This document shows, in pieces, positions 35,669-44,068 of a stretch of 64,000 nt of DNA. The translations under genes were made by a program, and so were the position numbers. The notes under the pieces are model-generated. The model saw only the letters and a list, made by a program, of their open reading frames with translations, was not told the DNA's origin and searched no databases. The stretch is from Streptomyces xantholiticus (GTDB taxonomy: Bacteria > Actinomycetota > Actinomycetes > Streptomycetales > Streptomycetaceae), in assembly GCF_014651015.1 (NCBI RefSeq), contig NZ_BMWB01000002.1, positions 186,001-250,000 of the forward strand, in the 5' to 3' direction. Numbering within the stretch: the stretch's first letter is position 1; each line of letters opens with the position of its first letter.

Positions 35669-37151
35669 GGTCCAGGACGGAGGCCAGGGCCTGCTCGAAG
35701 CCGGACGCCTCGGAAGCCCCACGGGTGGGGTCCTGCTGGCGGACGTCGATGACGTGTCCGGTCAGCTCGGAGAGCAGCACGTCGAGCGAGGTCCGCGCGA
35801 CGGCCTCCGACGACAGCAGGGAACCGGCCGGCTCCGTGCCGAACGCCTTGGTGCGCATGGGAGTTGCGGTGCGCTCCGGGTTCACGCAGTTCACGCGGAT
35901 GCCGTCGCCGGCCCACTCGTCCGCAAGAGCCTGGGTGAGATTCACCATCGCGGCCTTGGTGGACGAGTACAGGCTGTACTCGGCGCGGCCGCGGGTGTAG
36001 CTGCTGGAGGTGTAGAGCAGCAGCTGCCCCTGGGTCTCCGCGAGGTACTTGTGCGATGCCCGGGCGATCTGGACGGGCGCCAGGTAGTTGACGTTCAGCG
36101 CTTCCTGGATGGTCGCGTTGTCCGTCTCCGCCAGCTTGCCGATGCGCAGCACTCCGGCCGTGTTGATCACGTAGTCGATGCGGCCGCTCTCCGCGTACGC
36201 CTTGGAGAGGGCGTCGTCGACGTGCTCCGGATTCTCGACGTGCGTGCCCGTGGTGGAGCGGCCGAGCGCGTACACCGTGGCGCCGTAGGACTCGGCGAGC
36301 GAGGCGATGTCGGCGCCGATGCCGTACGAGCCGCCGAAGACGACGAGGGTCTTGCCGGCGAGCAGCTCACGGTAGGCGGCCTCGTCGGCCTGGCGCGGCG
36401 CGGCGGTCGAGGCAAGCTGGAAGAGCTTGTCCGCGATGAAGACGTCGACCGGCTGGGTGACCTTCATGTTGTACTCGTCGCCCGCGACGACGTAGATCGG
36501 CACGTCCGGCAGGTACTTCAGCACGACCGAGCAGTCGTCCGTGGCCTGGAAGTTCGGGTCGCCCGCGGCGACCTCGTACGCCCTGCGGATCGTGGACAGC
36601 TTGAACGCCTGGGGCGTCTGGCCACGGCGCAGCCGGGAGCGGTCGGGGACGTCGGTGATGAACTCGCCGTCCTCGCCGTGGGTCCGGGTCACGATGATGG
36701 TGTCCGCGGACGGGATGGCGACGTCGACGGCCTGGTAACGGTCCAGCGCGTCGACGCAGTCCTTGATGACCCGCTCGGAGAGCAGCGGGCGCACGGCGTC
36801 GTGGAACAGGACGTTGCGGTCCTCGCCCTCGCCCAGGCCCTCACCCAGCGCAGCGATGGCTCGCTCGGTGGTCTCGTTGCGCGTCGAGCCGCCCTCGATG
36901 ATCTTGACGACCTTGGTCAGCCCGGCCTTGGCGACGATCTTCTCGACGTCAGGAACATAGCCGGGGGCCATCAGCACCATGACGTCGTCGATGGAGTCGG
37001 CCTGCTCGAAGATCGACAGTGTGTGCTCGATGACAGCCTTGCCTGCGATCTTCAGCAGCTGCTTGGGGATGGACAGACCCACGCGCTGACCGGTTCCACC
37101 GGCGAGCACGACTGCTGTGGTTCGGGGTTTGGCTATGTGCTGCACAGACAC
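35652..37151 (-). CDS. Fused ribitol-5-phosphate cytidylyltransferase / ribulose-5-phosphate reductase (TarI-TarJ type)
   Basis: 499 residues. GTG at 37151 (MSVQHIAKPRTTAVVLAGGT) has AAGGTAGG upstream. Residues 1-235 are an IspD/TarI cytidylyltransferase: VVLAGGTGQRVGLSIPKQLL, FHDAVRPLLSE, RGQTPQAF and the ATDDCSVV site. Residues 255-480 are a short-chain dehydrogenase: LVVFGGSYGIGADIA and the YSLYSSTKAAM catalytic YxxxK. Bifunctional CDP-ribitol synthases of this layout are known (Haemophilus Bcs1/Acs1). It would turn ribulose 5-phosphate and CTP into CDP-ribitol, the donor for a ribitol-phosphate polymer. Confidence 0.88.
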   Translation of the reverse strand: MSVQHIAKPRTTAVVLAGGTGQRVGLSIPKQLLKIAGKAVIEHTLSIFEQADSIDDVMVLMAPGYVPDVEKIVAKAGLTKVVKIIEGGSTRNETTERAIAALGEGLGEGEDRNVLFHDAVRPLLSERVIKDCVDALDRYQAVDVAIPSADTIIVTRTHGEDGEFITDVPDRSRLRRGQTPQAFKLSTIRRAYEVAAGDPNFQATDDCSVVLKYLPDVPIYVVAGDEYNMKVTQPVDVFIADKLFQLASTAAPRQADEAAYRELLAGKTLVVFGGSYGIGADIASLAESYGATVYALGRSTTGTHVENPEHVDDALSKAYAESGRIDYVINTAGVLRIGKLAETDNATIQEALNVNYLAPVQIARASHKYLAETQGQLLLYTSSSYTRGRAEYSLYSSTKAAMVNLTQALADEWAGDGIRVNCVNPERTATPMRTKAFGTEPAGSLLSSEAVARTSLDVLLSELTGHVIDVRQQDPTRGASEASGFEQALASVLDRQEDV

Positions 37152-37259
37152 AGACGACCTACCTTGCGAGGGCTGGGGAACAAAACTGATGGTTGCACCC
37201 CCCGTTACCGTCCCGCAAGGCGGGTGACGCCGCTGCAACCGCTCCGATAAACCTCCTGT

Positions 37260-37269
37260 TCACCGGTGA
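37260..37269. promoter_or_regulatory. Palindrome TCACCGGTGA upstream of the CDP-ribitol gene
   Basis: A perfect 10-bp palindrome extended to GTTCACCGGTGATC with one mismatch pair, about 110 bp upstream of the start in the 200-bp gap. It could be an operator; it contains one PhoP-like GTTCACC half but no 11-bp repeat. Confidence 0.3.
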
Positions 37270-37352
37270 TCAGGGGAATTGACCGACGCCGACGGCAACC
37301 CTGAAGTGACCGACACCACACATCTGAGTGGCATGAATCACCCCTGAGCGGG

Positions 37353-39383
37353 TCATGGAAGGTCGACGACGTTCAGTGCCAGGTCATTGGTGAGCGTGTA
37401 GTAGACCCGCACCCGCACCTTGGGCCGGGGTCTGCCCAGGAGCCGCTTGGCCGTGGTCCGCGCAAGGCTCTCCGTCCGTCTCTTGGCGATGACGCTCTGC
37501 GGATAGACGAAGACGTCCTTCTTCTGCACCACGTCGTCCAGCACCCGGCCTATTTTCACGGGTTTCTCATCCGCCGCGTAGCGCACATAGGCGTCCCACA
37601 CGTCGTGCGAGGTGGTCTGCGAGGCGGCGGGCACGGACGAGGAGAAGGTGAACCGGAAGCCCTTGGCGCCCTGCCGCTCACCCGGGAAGGTGATCTCGTC
37701 CTTCGGCTTTCCGCGGCGGCGCAGCACGAGCACCGGCGCACCGGAGGCGGTGGCCCGGCCGTGGAGGCTGCCGGCCAGGGTCACCCGCGTGCCGTCCACC
37801 TCGACGACGTCGGCCTCCGCGTGGACCGGCCGCCACCAAGCCCGCAGCATCAGGGCTCCGCCCTTGGCGGTGTCCTTGTACGGGATCAGGTTGTGGACGG
37901 TCTCGTCGGGCGCGAGCCGTCCGGCGACGCCGACCGCGCCGCGCTGGTCGACGACCCGTGCGGTCACACGTCCACGCACACCGGAGTCCACCAGTTCCAC
38001 ATAGGTGTTCCACAGCCCCTCCGCGAACGCCGCGTCGGCCGGGACCGTCACGCGCCCAGCGGCGTCGAAGTCGAAGGTCCGTGCGCCATCGGGGTTGCTG
38101 GTGCGTGTGCACACCAGGCGCACACCGCCCCGGGCGCCCTGCGGCAGCGGGGCGGCGAGCGTGAGGGTGAGGGAGCCGTCCGGTTCGACCACGCAGTCCG
38201 CGGCGGGGCTGATCCCGGCGAGCTCCGCCCGTCGTGCGGCCTGAGAGGCGAGTTCGTCGAAGAGCGTCTCGTACTGCTTGGTGACGACCGCGGGATCGAA
38301 CCGGCGGGCGTTGCGCACGGCTGCCGCGCCCATCCGTCTGCGCAGGTCCTCGTCCTCGATCAGCCGCAGCAACGCGGCAGCGACGGCATCCGTGTCGCCC
38401 ACCGGCACCAGGAGCCCGTCCTCGCCGTCGCGGATGATCTCGCGCGGCCCGTAGTCGCAGTCCGTGCTGACCATGGGCACGCCGCAGCGCATCGCCTCGA
38501 CCACGGTCATGCCGAAGGACTCGTGGCGTGAAGTGGACGCTGCGATGGCGCCCTTGACCCACTCCGGCTCGATGGGCGAACGGGGGCCCATGAGATAGGC
38601 GTTGTTGTAGAGGCCGAGTGCGTCGATCCGCGCCCTGAGCTTGTCCCGCTGGTCCCCGGAACCGTAGATGCGCAGCATCCAGTCGGGGTGGACGGCGGCG
38701 ACCTTCGCGAAGGCGTCGAGAAGGACGTGGTACTGCTTCTCCGCGGCCAGCCGTCCGGCCGCGACGATCGTCCTGCCGGCCGTGTCGGACGGGGCGACGG
38801 GCGGCTCGGGGACACTGTTCGGGATGGCGAGGACCCTGGTGGTCGGCAGCGGCATCTTCTCCAGCCACACGGCCGCGTCCCCCTCGGAGACGGTGACGAA
38901 CGCGTCGACGGCGTCGAGGTGTTCGTACATCTCCTCCCGGAGTGCCACCTTGTGGTGATTGTGCGTCATGTGCTCCTGCCCGATCCGTACGGCGGTGGGA
39001 GCGGCGAACCGGGCGACGTACGCGGTCAGACCGGGGCGGGTCCCTATGACGACGTCCGCGTCGCAGCCGGCGTAGTGCTCGCGGACCCGTTCGTCGGTGA
39101 GCCGGCTGTACTCCTTGTAGCGCGCCTCGGCGCGGGGGAAGACCGTGGCGGGCTCGCTGAAACGGGGGTCCTCCCGGTCGCTCGCCGGGGAGTCCTTGCG
39201 GATGTCGAGCAGCGGCACGACGGTGATGCGCGGGTCGATGGAGAAGGCCGCCTCGTCGCGGTGGCGGAAGACGGACACGATCTCGACCTCGTGGCGGTTC
39301 GCCAGCTCCTCCGCCAGATTCAGCGTCGTGCGGATGGTGCCGCCGATGCCGTAAATGGTGTGGATGAGGAAAGAGATCTTCAT
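37353..39383 (-). CDS. GT4 glycosyltransferase with TarS-like C-terminal extension
   Basis: 676 residues from ATG at 39383 (MKISFLIHTIYGIGGTIR). Residues 1-380 are a GT-B, family 4 transferase: GIGGTIRTTLNLAEEL, IVAAGRLAAEKQYHVLLDAF and the C-terminal EX7E motif SRHESFGMTVVEAMRCGVPMV. The extra 290 residues are beta-rich with HDVWDAYVRY, resembling the tail motif of the TarS-like GT2 proteins nearby. TarM and TagE are GT4 teichoic-acid glycosyltransferases, so decoration of the same polymer fits. It heads the minus-strand run into the CDP-ribitol and TagF-like genes. Confidence 0.9.
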   Translation of the reverse strand: MKISFLIHTIYGIGGTIRTTLNLAEELANRHEVEIVSVFRHRDEAAFSIDPRITVVPLLDIRKDSPASDREDPRFSEPATVFPRAEARYKEYSRLTDERVREHYAGCDADVVIGTRPGLTAYVARFAAPTAVRIGQEHMTHNHHKVALREEMYEHLDAVDAFVTVSEGDAAVWLEKMPLPTTRVLAIPNSVPEPPVAPSDTAGRTIVAAGRLAAEKQYHVLLDAFAKVAAVHPDWMLRIYGSGDQRDKLRARIDALGLYNNAYLMGPRSPIEPEWVKGAIAASTSRHESFGMTVVEAMRCGVPMVSTDCDYGPREIIRDGEDGLLVPVGDTDAVAAALLRLIEDEDLRRRMGAAAVRNARRFDPAVVTKQYETLFDELASQAARRAELAGISPAADCVVEPDGSLTLTLAAPLPQGARGGVRLVCTRTSNPDGARTFDFDAAGRVTVPADAAFAEGLWNTYVELVDSGVRGRVTARVVDQRGAVGVAGRLAPDETVHNLIPYKDTAKGGALMLRAWWRPVHAEADVVEVDGTRVTLAGSLHGRATASGAPVLVLRRRGKPKDEITFPGERQGAKGFRFTFSSSVPAASQTTSHDVWDAYVRYAADEKPVKIGRVLDDVVQKKDVFVYPQSVIAKRRTESLARTTAKRLLGRPRPKVRVRVYYTLTNDLALNVVDLP

Positions 39384-39421
39384 CTGCGCTCCGTTCGGTG
39401 CCGCTCCAGGACGAAGGGGAC

Positions 39422-39473
39422 GTGCATCACATCCGATTTGACCGCCTGGTCATGGTTTTCACCATTGATGCAC
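39422..39473. repeat. Inverted repeat in the GT4 gene upstream region
   Basis: GTGCATCA (39422-39429) and TGATGCAC (39466-39473) flank a 36-bp spacer containing a smaller repeat ATGGT tttc ACCAT (39452-39465). A possible regulator site ahead of the GT4 gene. Confidence 0.4.
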
Positions 39474-39527
39474 TTTCGGCCCGCCTTCACCCAAGGAGAC
39501 GGAGAAGCGGCGCGGAGGGTTGCATAC

Positions 39528-39562
39528 GAAATTGGCCCGGAGATGATCTCCGGGCCAATTTC
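39528..39562 (-). terminator. Terminator after obgE
   Basis: A perfect 16-bp stem (GAAATTGGCCCGGAGA and complement) with a 3-nt loop, 45 bp past the obgE stop. Confidence 0.85.
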
Positions 39563-39606
39563 AGGGGAACGACCGTACGAATCCGGCCACGGTCCCGTAC
39601 GGACGG

Positions 39607-41043
39607 CTAGAACGGGTCGAAGCCCTCGTACTCCTTCAGCGCCTCGTCGCGCTCAGCCTCGCGGTCCCGCCGCCGCTGTGCCGCCGGCCGGGGCGCCTCG
39701 AAGCGGTGGTCCTCGCCGCGGCGGCCCAGCATCTCCGCGCCCGCCATGACCGTCGGCTCCCAGTCGAAGACGACCGCGTTGTCCTCGGGACCGATGGCCA
39801 CACCGTCGCCGGCGTGGGCACCGGCCTTCATCAGCTCCTCCTCGACACCGAGGCGGGCCAGCCGGTCGGCGAGGTAGCCGACGGCCTCGTCGTTGTTGAA
39901 GTCCGTCTGACGCACCCAGCGCTCCGGCTTCTCGCCACGCACGCGGAAGAGGCCCTCCTCATCCTGCCGGACCGTGAAGCCGGCGTCGTCGACCGCCTTG
40001 GGACGGATGACGATCCGGGTCGCCTCCTCCACCGGCCTGGCCGCCCGCGCCTCCGCCACGATCTCGGCGAGCGCGAAGGACAGCTCCCTGAGACCCTTGT
40101 GCGCCACCGCGGACACCTCGAACACGCGGTAGCCGCGCGCCTCGAGGTCCGGGCGGATCATGTCCGCGAGGTCCTGGCCGTCCGGGATGTCGACCTTGTT
40201 GAGCACGACGATGCGCGGCCGGTCCTCCAGGCCGCCGTACTGCCGCAGTTCCTCCTCGATGACGTCGAGGTCGGAGACCGGGTCGCGGTCGGACTCCAGC
40301 GTCGCGGTGTCCAGGACGTGCACCAGCACCGAGCAGCGCTCGACGTGGCGCAGGAACTCCAGACCCAGCCCGCGGCCCTGGCTGGCACCCGGGATCAGCC
40401 CGGGGACGTCCGCCACGGTGTACACGGTCGAGCCGGCGGTGACCACACCCAGGTTCGGCACCAGCGTGGTGAACGGGTAGTCCGCGATCTTCGGCTTGGC
40501 GGCGCTGAGCACGGAGATCAGCGACGACTTGCCGGCGCTCGGATATCCCACGAGCGCGACGTCGGCGACCGTCTTGAGCTCCAGCACCACCTCCCCGGCC
40601 TGCCCGGGCACGCCGAGCAGTGCGAAGCCGGGGGCCTTGCGGCGCGCGGACGCGAGCGCCGCGTTGCCGAGGCCGCCGCGGCCGCCCTCCGCTGCCACGT
40701 AGGTGGTGCCCTGGCCGACCAGGTCGGCCAGGACGTTGCCCTGCTTGTCGAGGACGACGGTGCCGTCGGGGACCGGCAGGACCAGGTCCTGGCCGTCCTT
40801 GCCGGAGCGGTTGCCGCCCTCGCCGGGCTTGCCGTTGGTGGCCTTGCGGTGCGGGCTGTGGTGGTAGTCCAGCAGCGTGGTGACCGACTGGTCGACGACC
40901 AGGATCACATCCCCGCCACGGCCGCCGTTGCCGCCGTCGGGGCCGCCGAGCGGCTTGAACTTCTCCCGGTGCACGGAGGCACAGCCGTGCCCTCCGTTAC
41001 CCGCGGCGACGTGCAGCTCGACGCGGTCCACGAAGGTGGTCAT
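39607..41043 (-). CDS. obgE: Obg family GTPase
   Basis: Essential GTPase of late 50S ribosome assembly and stress and development control; in Streptomyces Obg influences the onset of sporulation. 478 residues. The Obg glycine-rich domain is at 1-158 ([33 protein letters not shown]). The G domain has [10 protein letters not shown] near 165, [17 protein letters not shown] and SAVAHKG. A C-terminal OCT domain at about 335-415 is followed by an Arg/Asp/Glu-rich tail. ATG at 41043. A strong hairpin separates it from rpmA. Confidence 0.98.
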   Translation of the reverse strand: MTTFVDRVELHVAAGNGGHGCASVHREKFKPLGGPDGGNGGRGGDVILVVDQSVTTLLDYHHSPHRKATNGKPGEGGNRSGKDGQDLVLPVPDGTVVLDKQGNVLADLVGQGTTYVAAEGGRGGLGNAALASARRKAPGFALLGVPGQAGEVVLELKTVADVALVGYPSAGKSSLISVLSAAKPKIADYPFTTLVPNLGVVTAGSTVYTVADVPGLIPGASQGRGLGLEFLRHVERCSVLVHVLDTATLESDRDPVSDLDVIEEELRQYGGLEDRPRIVVLNKVDIPDGQDLADMIRPDLEARGYRVFEVSAVAHKGLRELSFALAEIVAEARAARPVEEATRIVIRPKAVDDAGFTVRQDEEGLFRVRGEKPERWVRQTDFNNDEAVGYLADRLARLGVEEELMKAGAHAGDGVAIGPEDNAVVFDWEPTVMAGAEMLGRRGEDHRFEAPRPAAQRRRDREAERDEALKEYEGFDPF

Positions 41044-41102
41044 GGAAGTGCCTCCAGTGATGACGGGGGTCGTACGTACGTAAATGTCTGTCTCTCAACA
41101 CA

Positions 41103-41149
41103 CGAGAGGCGGACCCGCTTCCCGTACGGGAAGTGAGGTCCGCCCCTCG
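41103..41149 (-). terminator. Two-tier hairpin between rpmA and obgE
   Basis: Outer stem CGAGAGGCGGACC/GGTCCGCCCCTCG (one mismatch) encloses the perfect palindrome CTTCCCGTACGGGAAG. It probably trims or ends the rplU-rpmA transcript before obgE. Confidence 0.7.
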
Positions 41150-41162
41150 GATGCGCTTCCGG

Positions 41163-41417
41163 TCAGGCGACCGGAACGATGTTCACGACCTTGCGGCCAC
41201 GGTGGGAACCGAACTCCACCGCACCCGGCTGCAGCGCGAACAGCGTGTCGTCGCCGCCGCGGCCGACGCCGGTGCCGGGGTGGAAGTGGGTGCCGCGCTG
41301 GCGGACCAGGATCTCACCCGCGAGGACGACCTGACCGCCGAAGCGCTTCACGCCGAGCCGCTGGGCATTGGAGTCGCGACCGTTCCGGGTGGACGATGCG
41401 CCCTTCTTGTGTGCCAT
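41163..41417 (-). CDS. rpmA: 50S ribosomal protein L27
   Basis: 84 residues, standard length. It begins [20 protein letters not shown], with the conserved N-terminus that reaches the peptidyl-transferase centre, and continues [22 protein letters not shown]. It lies 14 bp downstream of rplU in the usual order. Confidence 0.98.
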   Translation of the reverse strand: MAHKKGASSTRNGRDSNAQRLGVKRFGGQVVLAGEILVRQRGTHFHPGTGVGRGGDDTLFALQPGAVEFGSHRGRKVVNIVPVA

Positions 41418-41431
41418 CTCTCCTCAGTCCC

Positions 41432-41752
41432 TTACTTCGCAGCCGCGGGGATGCCGGTGACCTTGATCGCCGTGTACTGCTGACGGTGACCCTGGCGGCG
41501 GCGGTAGCCGGTCTTGTTCTTGTAGCGAAGGATGTCGATCTTCGCGCCCTTGTGGTGGTCCACGACCTCGGCCGTGACCTTGATACCGGCCAGCACCCAC
41601 GGGTCGCTGGTCACGGCGTCGCCGTCGACAACGAGCAGGGTCGAGAGCTCGACCGTGTCGCCAACCTTGGCAGTGGAAATCTTGTCAACCTCAACGATGT
41701 CGCCGACAGCAACCTTGTGCTGGCGACCACCGCTGCGCACGATGGCGTACAC
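41432..41752 (-). CDS. rplU: 50S ribosomal protein L21
   Basis: 106 residues from GTG at 41752 ([20 protein letters not shown]), the family start; AGAGAGA lies upstream. The C-terminal signature [22 protein letters not shown] is intact. Cotranscribed with rpmA. Confidence 0.98.
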   Translation of the reverse strand: MYAIVRSGGRQHKVAVGDIVEVDKISTAKVGDTVELSTLLVVDGDAVTSDPWVLAGIKVTAEVVDHHKGAKIDILRYKNKTGYRRRQGHRQQYTAIKVTGIPAAAK

Positions 41753-42016
41753 GCGGATCTCTCTCTCGCTCGGAACGGAACCCCTGATGCCAGCCGCTCG
41801 CACGGGCCGGGGCCCGTGTGATCCGAATGGATGAGCGGCCTCTCCCGGCGGACCGGGAGGGAGGTGCTCAGGAGTGGGCGCATAGGGAAACACGCCGAGG
41901 GTCAAGGTTACGGACCGCGCCCCGGCGGGTCAAACCGGCCCTGCCCGCACCCCGAGGCGGCCCAGGCACCCGACCCCCGGACCCCTCGCCACGAACGCCG
42001 CGCGGCGCTTGCATCG

Positions 42017-42022
42017 TAGGAT
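42017..42022 (+). promoter_or_regulatory. Possible -10 element for TarS-like gene C
   Basis: TAGGAT, 50 bp upstream of the GTG at 42072. No good -35 is visible. If used, the transcript start would lie inside or next to the 11-bp repeats. Confidence 0.35.
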
Positions 42023-42031
42023 CCACCCCAC

Positions 42032-42053
42032 GGTCACGGATCGTTCACATCAT
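42032..42053 (+). promoter_or_regulatory. PHO-box-like 11-bp direct repeat
   Basis: GGTCACGGATC and GTTCACATCAT are adjacent 11-bp units, both beginning G(G/T)TCAC as in the Streptomyces PhoP direct-repeat consensus. They lie 18 bp upstream of the TarS-like gene C start, so binding here would more likely repress than activate. PhoP binding is inference. Confidence 0.5.
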
Positions 42054-42071
42054 CAGCACCGGGGGGTTCCT

Positions 42072-44009
42072 GTGGTCAAGGTCAGCGTCGTCGTCCCCGT
42101 CCACAACGGTGGCCAGTACCTCGACGACTGCGCGCCCTCACTGCTCGGCCAGTCCCTCGGAGCGGATGCCTACGAGGTCGTCTACGTCGACGACGGCTCC
42201 ACCGACGACAGCGTGGCCCGCCTGGAGAAGCTGGCGGCCGCGCACCCCCATGTACGCATCGAGCGGATCGCGAACTCCGGCTGGCCGGGCAGACCCCGCA
42301 ACGTGGGCATCGAGCTGGCACGCGGTGAGTACGTGCACTTCGTCGACCACGACGACCTGCTCGGCCCGCAGGCACTGGAGCGTATGTACGAACTGGCGGT
42401 CCGCAACAGGTCGGACGTGGTGCTGGGCAAGGTCTCCAGCACCATGGTCCGCCCCAAGAGCGTCTTCAAGCGCACGGTCGAGTCGTGCACGGCCGACAAC
42501 TTCCAGCTCATGGAGACGCTCACCCCGCACAAGATGTTCCGCCGGGAGTTCCTCCTGGAGCACGGCATCCGCTTCCCGGAGGGTCCATGGATCCTCGAGG
42601 ACATGCCGTTCGTCATCGCCGCCTACCTGAAGGCGGAGCGCATATCGGTCCTCGGCGACTACCCCTGCTACTACTGGCTCAAGCGGGAGGACGGCGGCAA
42701 CAACACCCAGTCGATGTTCACCGACCGCCACGACTTCTTCGGCAACCTCCGGCACGCCATCCGCACCGTCAAGGAGGGTACGGAGCCCGGCGAGCGGCAG
42801 AACGGCATGCTGCACCGCCTCTACCGCGCGGAGGTGCTCCAGCGGGTCAGCGAGGGCGAGGTGCTGAGCCTCGAACCGCAGGAGCGGCAGCGCCGCTTCG
42901 AAGCGGTGCGCGCCATCGCCCTGGAGGAGTTCCCGCCCGCCGTACGCGACGGCTTCGCGGCCGTCACCAAGCTGCGCGCCACGCTGCTCGAGGAGGGGCG
43001 GCTCGACTCCCTGGTCGCCCTGGCCGACCGGATCCGGCAGGTCAGGGCCTGCACGGAGGTCGACGGCGTCCGCTGGCAGGACGGCGAGCTGCGGGCGGAC
43101 GTACGGCTCACCCTGCTGCGCCCCGACGGCGAGCCGCTGGCACTGGTGGAACAGGACGGCCGGCTGCTGCTCGACCCCGAGCTGCTGAAGGACGTCCCCG
43201 GGGTCGACGAATGGGAGGTCGAGGACCCGTACGCCCACGCCTACGGCGAGTTCATCGTCAAGGACCGCGACCGCGAGGACTGGTGGTTCCCCGAGGATGA
43301 ACTCGACATCCGGCTCGAGCCGCTCGGCGAGGGACGCAGCCGTCTCGTCGCCGCCGGAACGCTCCGCATCGACCCGCTGTCGTTGAAGGGCGGGCAGCCG
43401 CTGGAGACCGGACCGCACGACGTGTGGGCCTTCTTCCAGCTGCTCGGCATCGGACGCCAGCCCCGCGTCGGCGGCCCGGCGGCGGTCCCCGGCCAAGGGG
43501 CGGCCTGCGGGCCCGCGCTGGTGGGCAGCCCGGCACGGATCGCGATCCCCTACTGGACCAAGGGCGGACAGCTCGCCCTCGACATGGACGAGCGGCTGCG
43601 GCGCCTCGGCACCGAACTGGCCGCCCGTGCCGGTGCCGCCGTCGGACCGCGGCCGGGCGACGGCCGGGCCACACTGGCCCTGCCTCTGCTGTCGGCGGGG
43701 GCGAGCGGCCGGCTCGTGCTCGAGGTCCGCGTGGGCAAGGGCCCCTCCGCAAAGACGCTGCCGGCGTTCATCACCGCGGGTATGGAGTGCATCCTGTCGC
43801 TCGCCGACCGGATCCCCCTCCCCGACGGCCGGCATCCCGTCACCCTGGTCACCGCCACCGCCCCGAAGGCCAAGACGCCGCCCTTCGCCGTCGCCGTGCT
43901 GCGACGGGGCCGGGTCGTACGCCTTCAGGCGCCCGGGGCTCCAGCTCCCGCCCCGTCCTTCACCGACCGGGCCCGCCGCAAGGTCCGCAGGGTCCTCAAG
44001 CGGCACTGA
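42072..44009 (+). CDS. TarS-like GT2 glycosyltransferase (copy C)
   Basis: 645 residues. GTG at 42072 has GGGGGG 5 nt upstream; the frame is open to 42009 but that part overlaps the putative operator. GT-A domain (1-320): VSVVVPVHNGGQYL, VDDGSTDDS, NSGWPGRPRN, metal motif VDHDD and LEDMPFVIAAY. The beta-rich tail carries PHDVWAFFQLLGIGRQPRVG and ends polybasic (RARRKVRRVLKRH). Close to copy D on the opposite strand and to copy A 17 kb away. The three most likely decorate the same ribitol-type polymer, with unknown sugars. Confidence 0.88.
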   Translation: MVKVSVVVPVHNGGQYLDDCAPSLLGQSLGADAYEVVYVDDGSTDDSVARLEKLAAAHPHVRIERIANSGWPGRPRNVGIELARGEYVHFVDHDDLLGPQALERMYELAVRNRSDVVLGKVSSTMVRPKSVFKRTVESCTADNFQLMETLTPHKMFRREFLLEHGIRFPEGPWILEDMPFVIAAYLKAERISVLGDYPCYYWLKREDGGNNTQSMFTDRHDFFGNLRHAIRTVKEGTEPGERQNGMLHRLYRAEVLQRVSEGEVLSLEPQERQRRFEAVRAIALEEFPPAVRDGFAAVTKLRATLLEEGRLDSLVALADRIRQVRACTEVDGVRWQDGELRADVRLTLLRPDGEPLALVEQDGRLLLDPELLKDVPGVDEWEVEDPYAHAYGEFIVKDRDREDWWFPEDELDIRLEPLGEGRSRLVAAGTLRIDPLSLKGGQPLETGPHDVWAFFQLLGIGRQPRVGGPAAVPGQGAACGPALVGSPARIAIPYWTKGGQLALDMDERLRRLGTELAARAGAAVGPRPGDGRATLALPLLSAGASGRLVLEVRVGKGPSAKTLPAFITAGMECILSLADRIPLPDGRHPVTLVTATAPKAKTPPFAVAVLRRGRVVRLQAPGAPAPAPSFTDRARRKVRRVLKRH

Positions 44010-44017
44010 CCGGCCGC

Positions 44018-44050
44018 GTTCCCCTGCCCGGTCAAACAGGGCAGGGAAAC
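44018..44050. terminator. Bidirectional terminator between TarS-like genes C and D
   Basis: GTTCCCCTGCCC and GGGCAGGGAAAC pair over 12 positions with one mismatch around a 9-nt loop between two convergent genes. Confidence 0.7.
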
Positions 44051-44068
44051 GACCGGACCGGGCGACCC

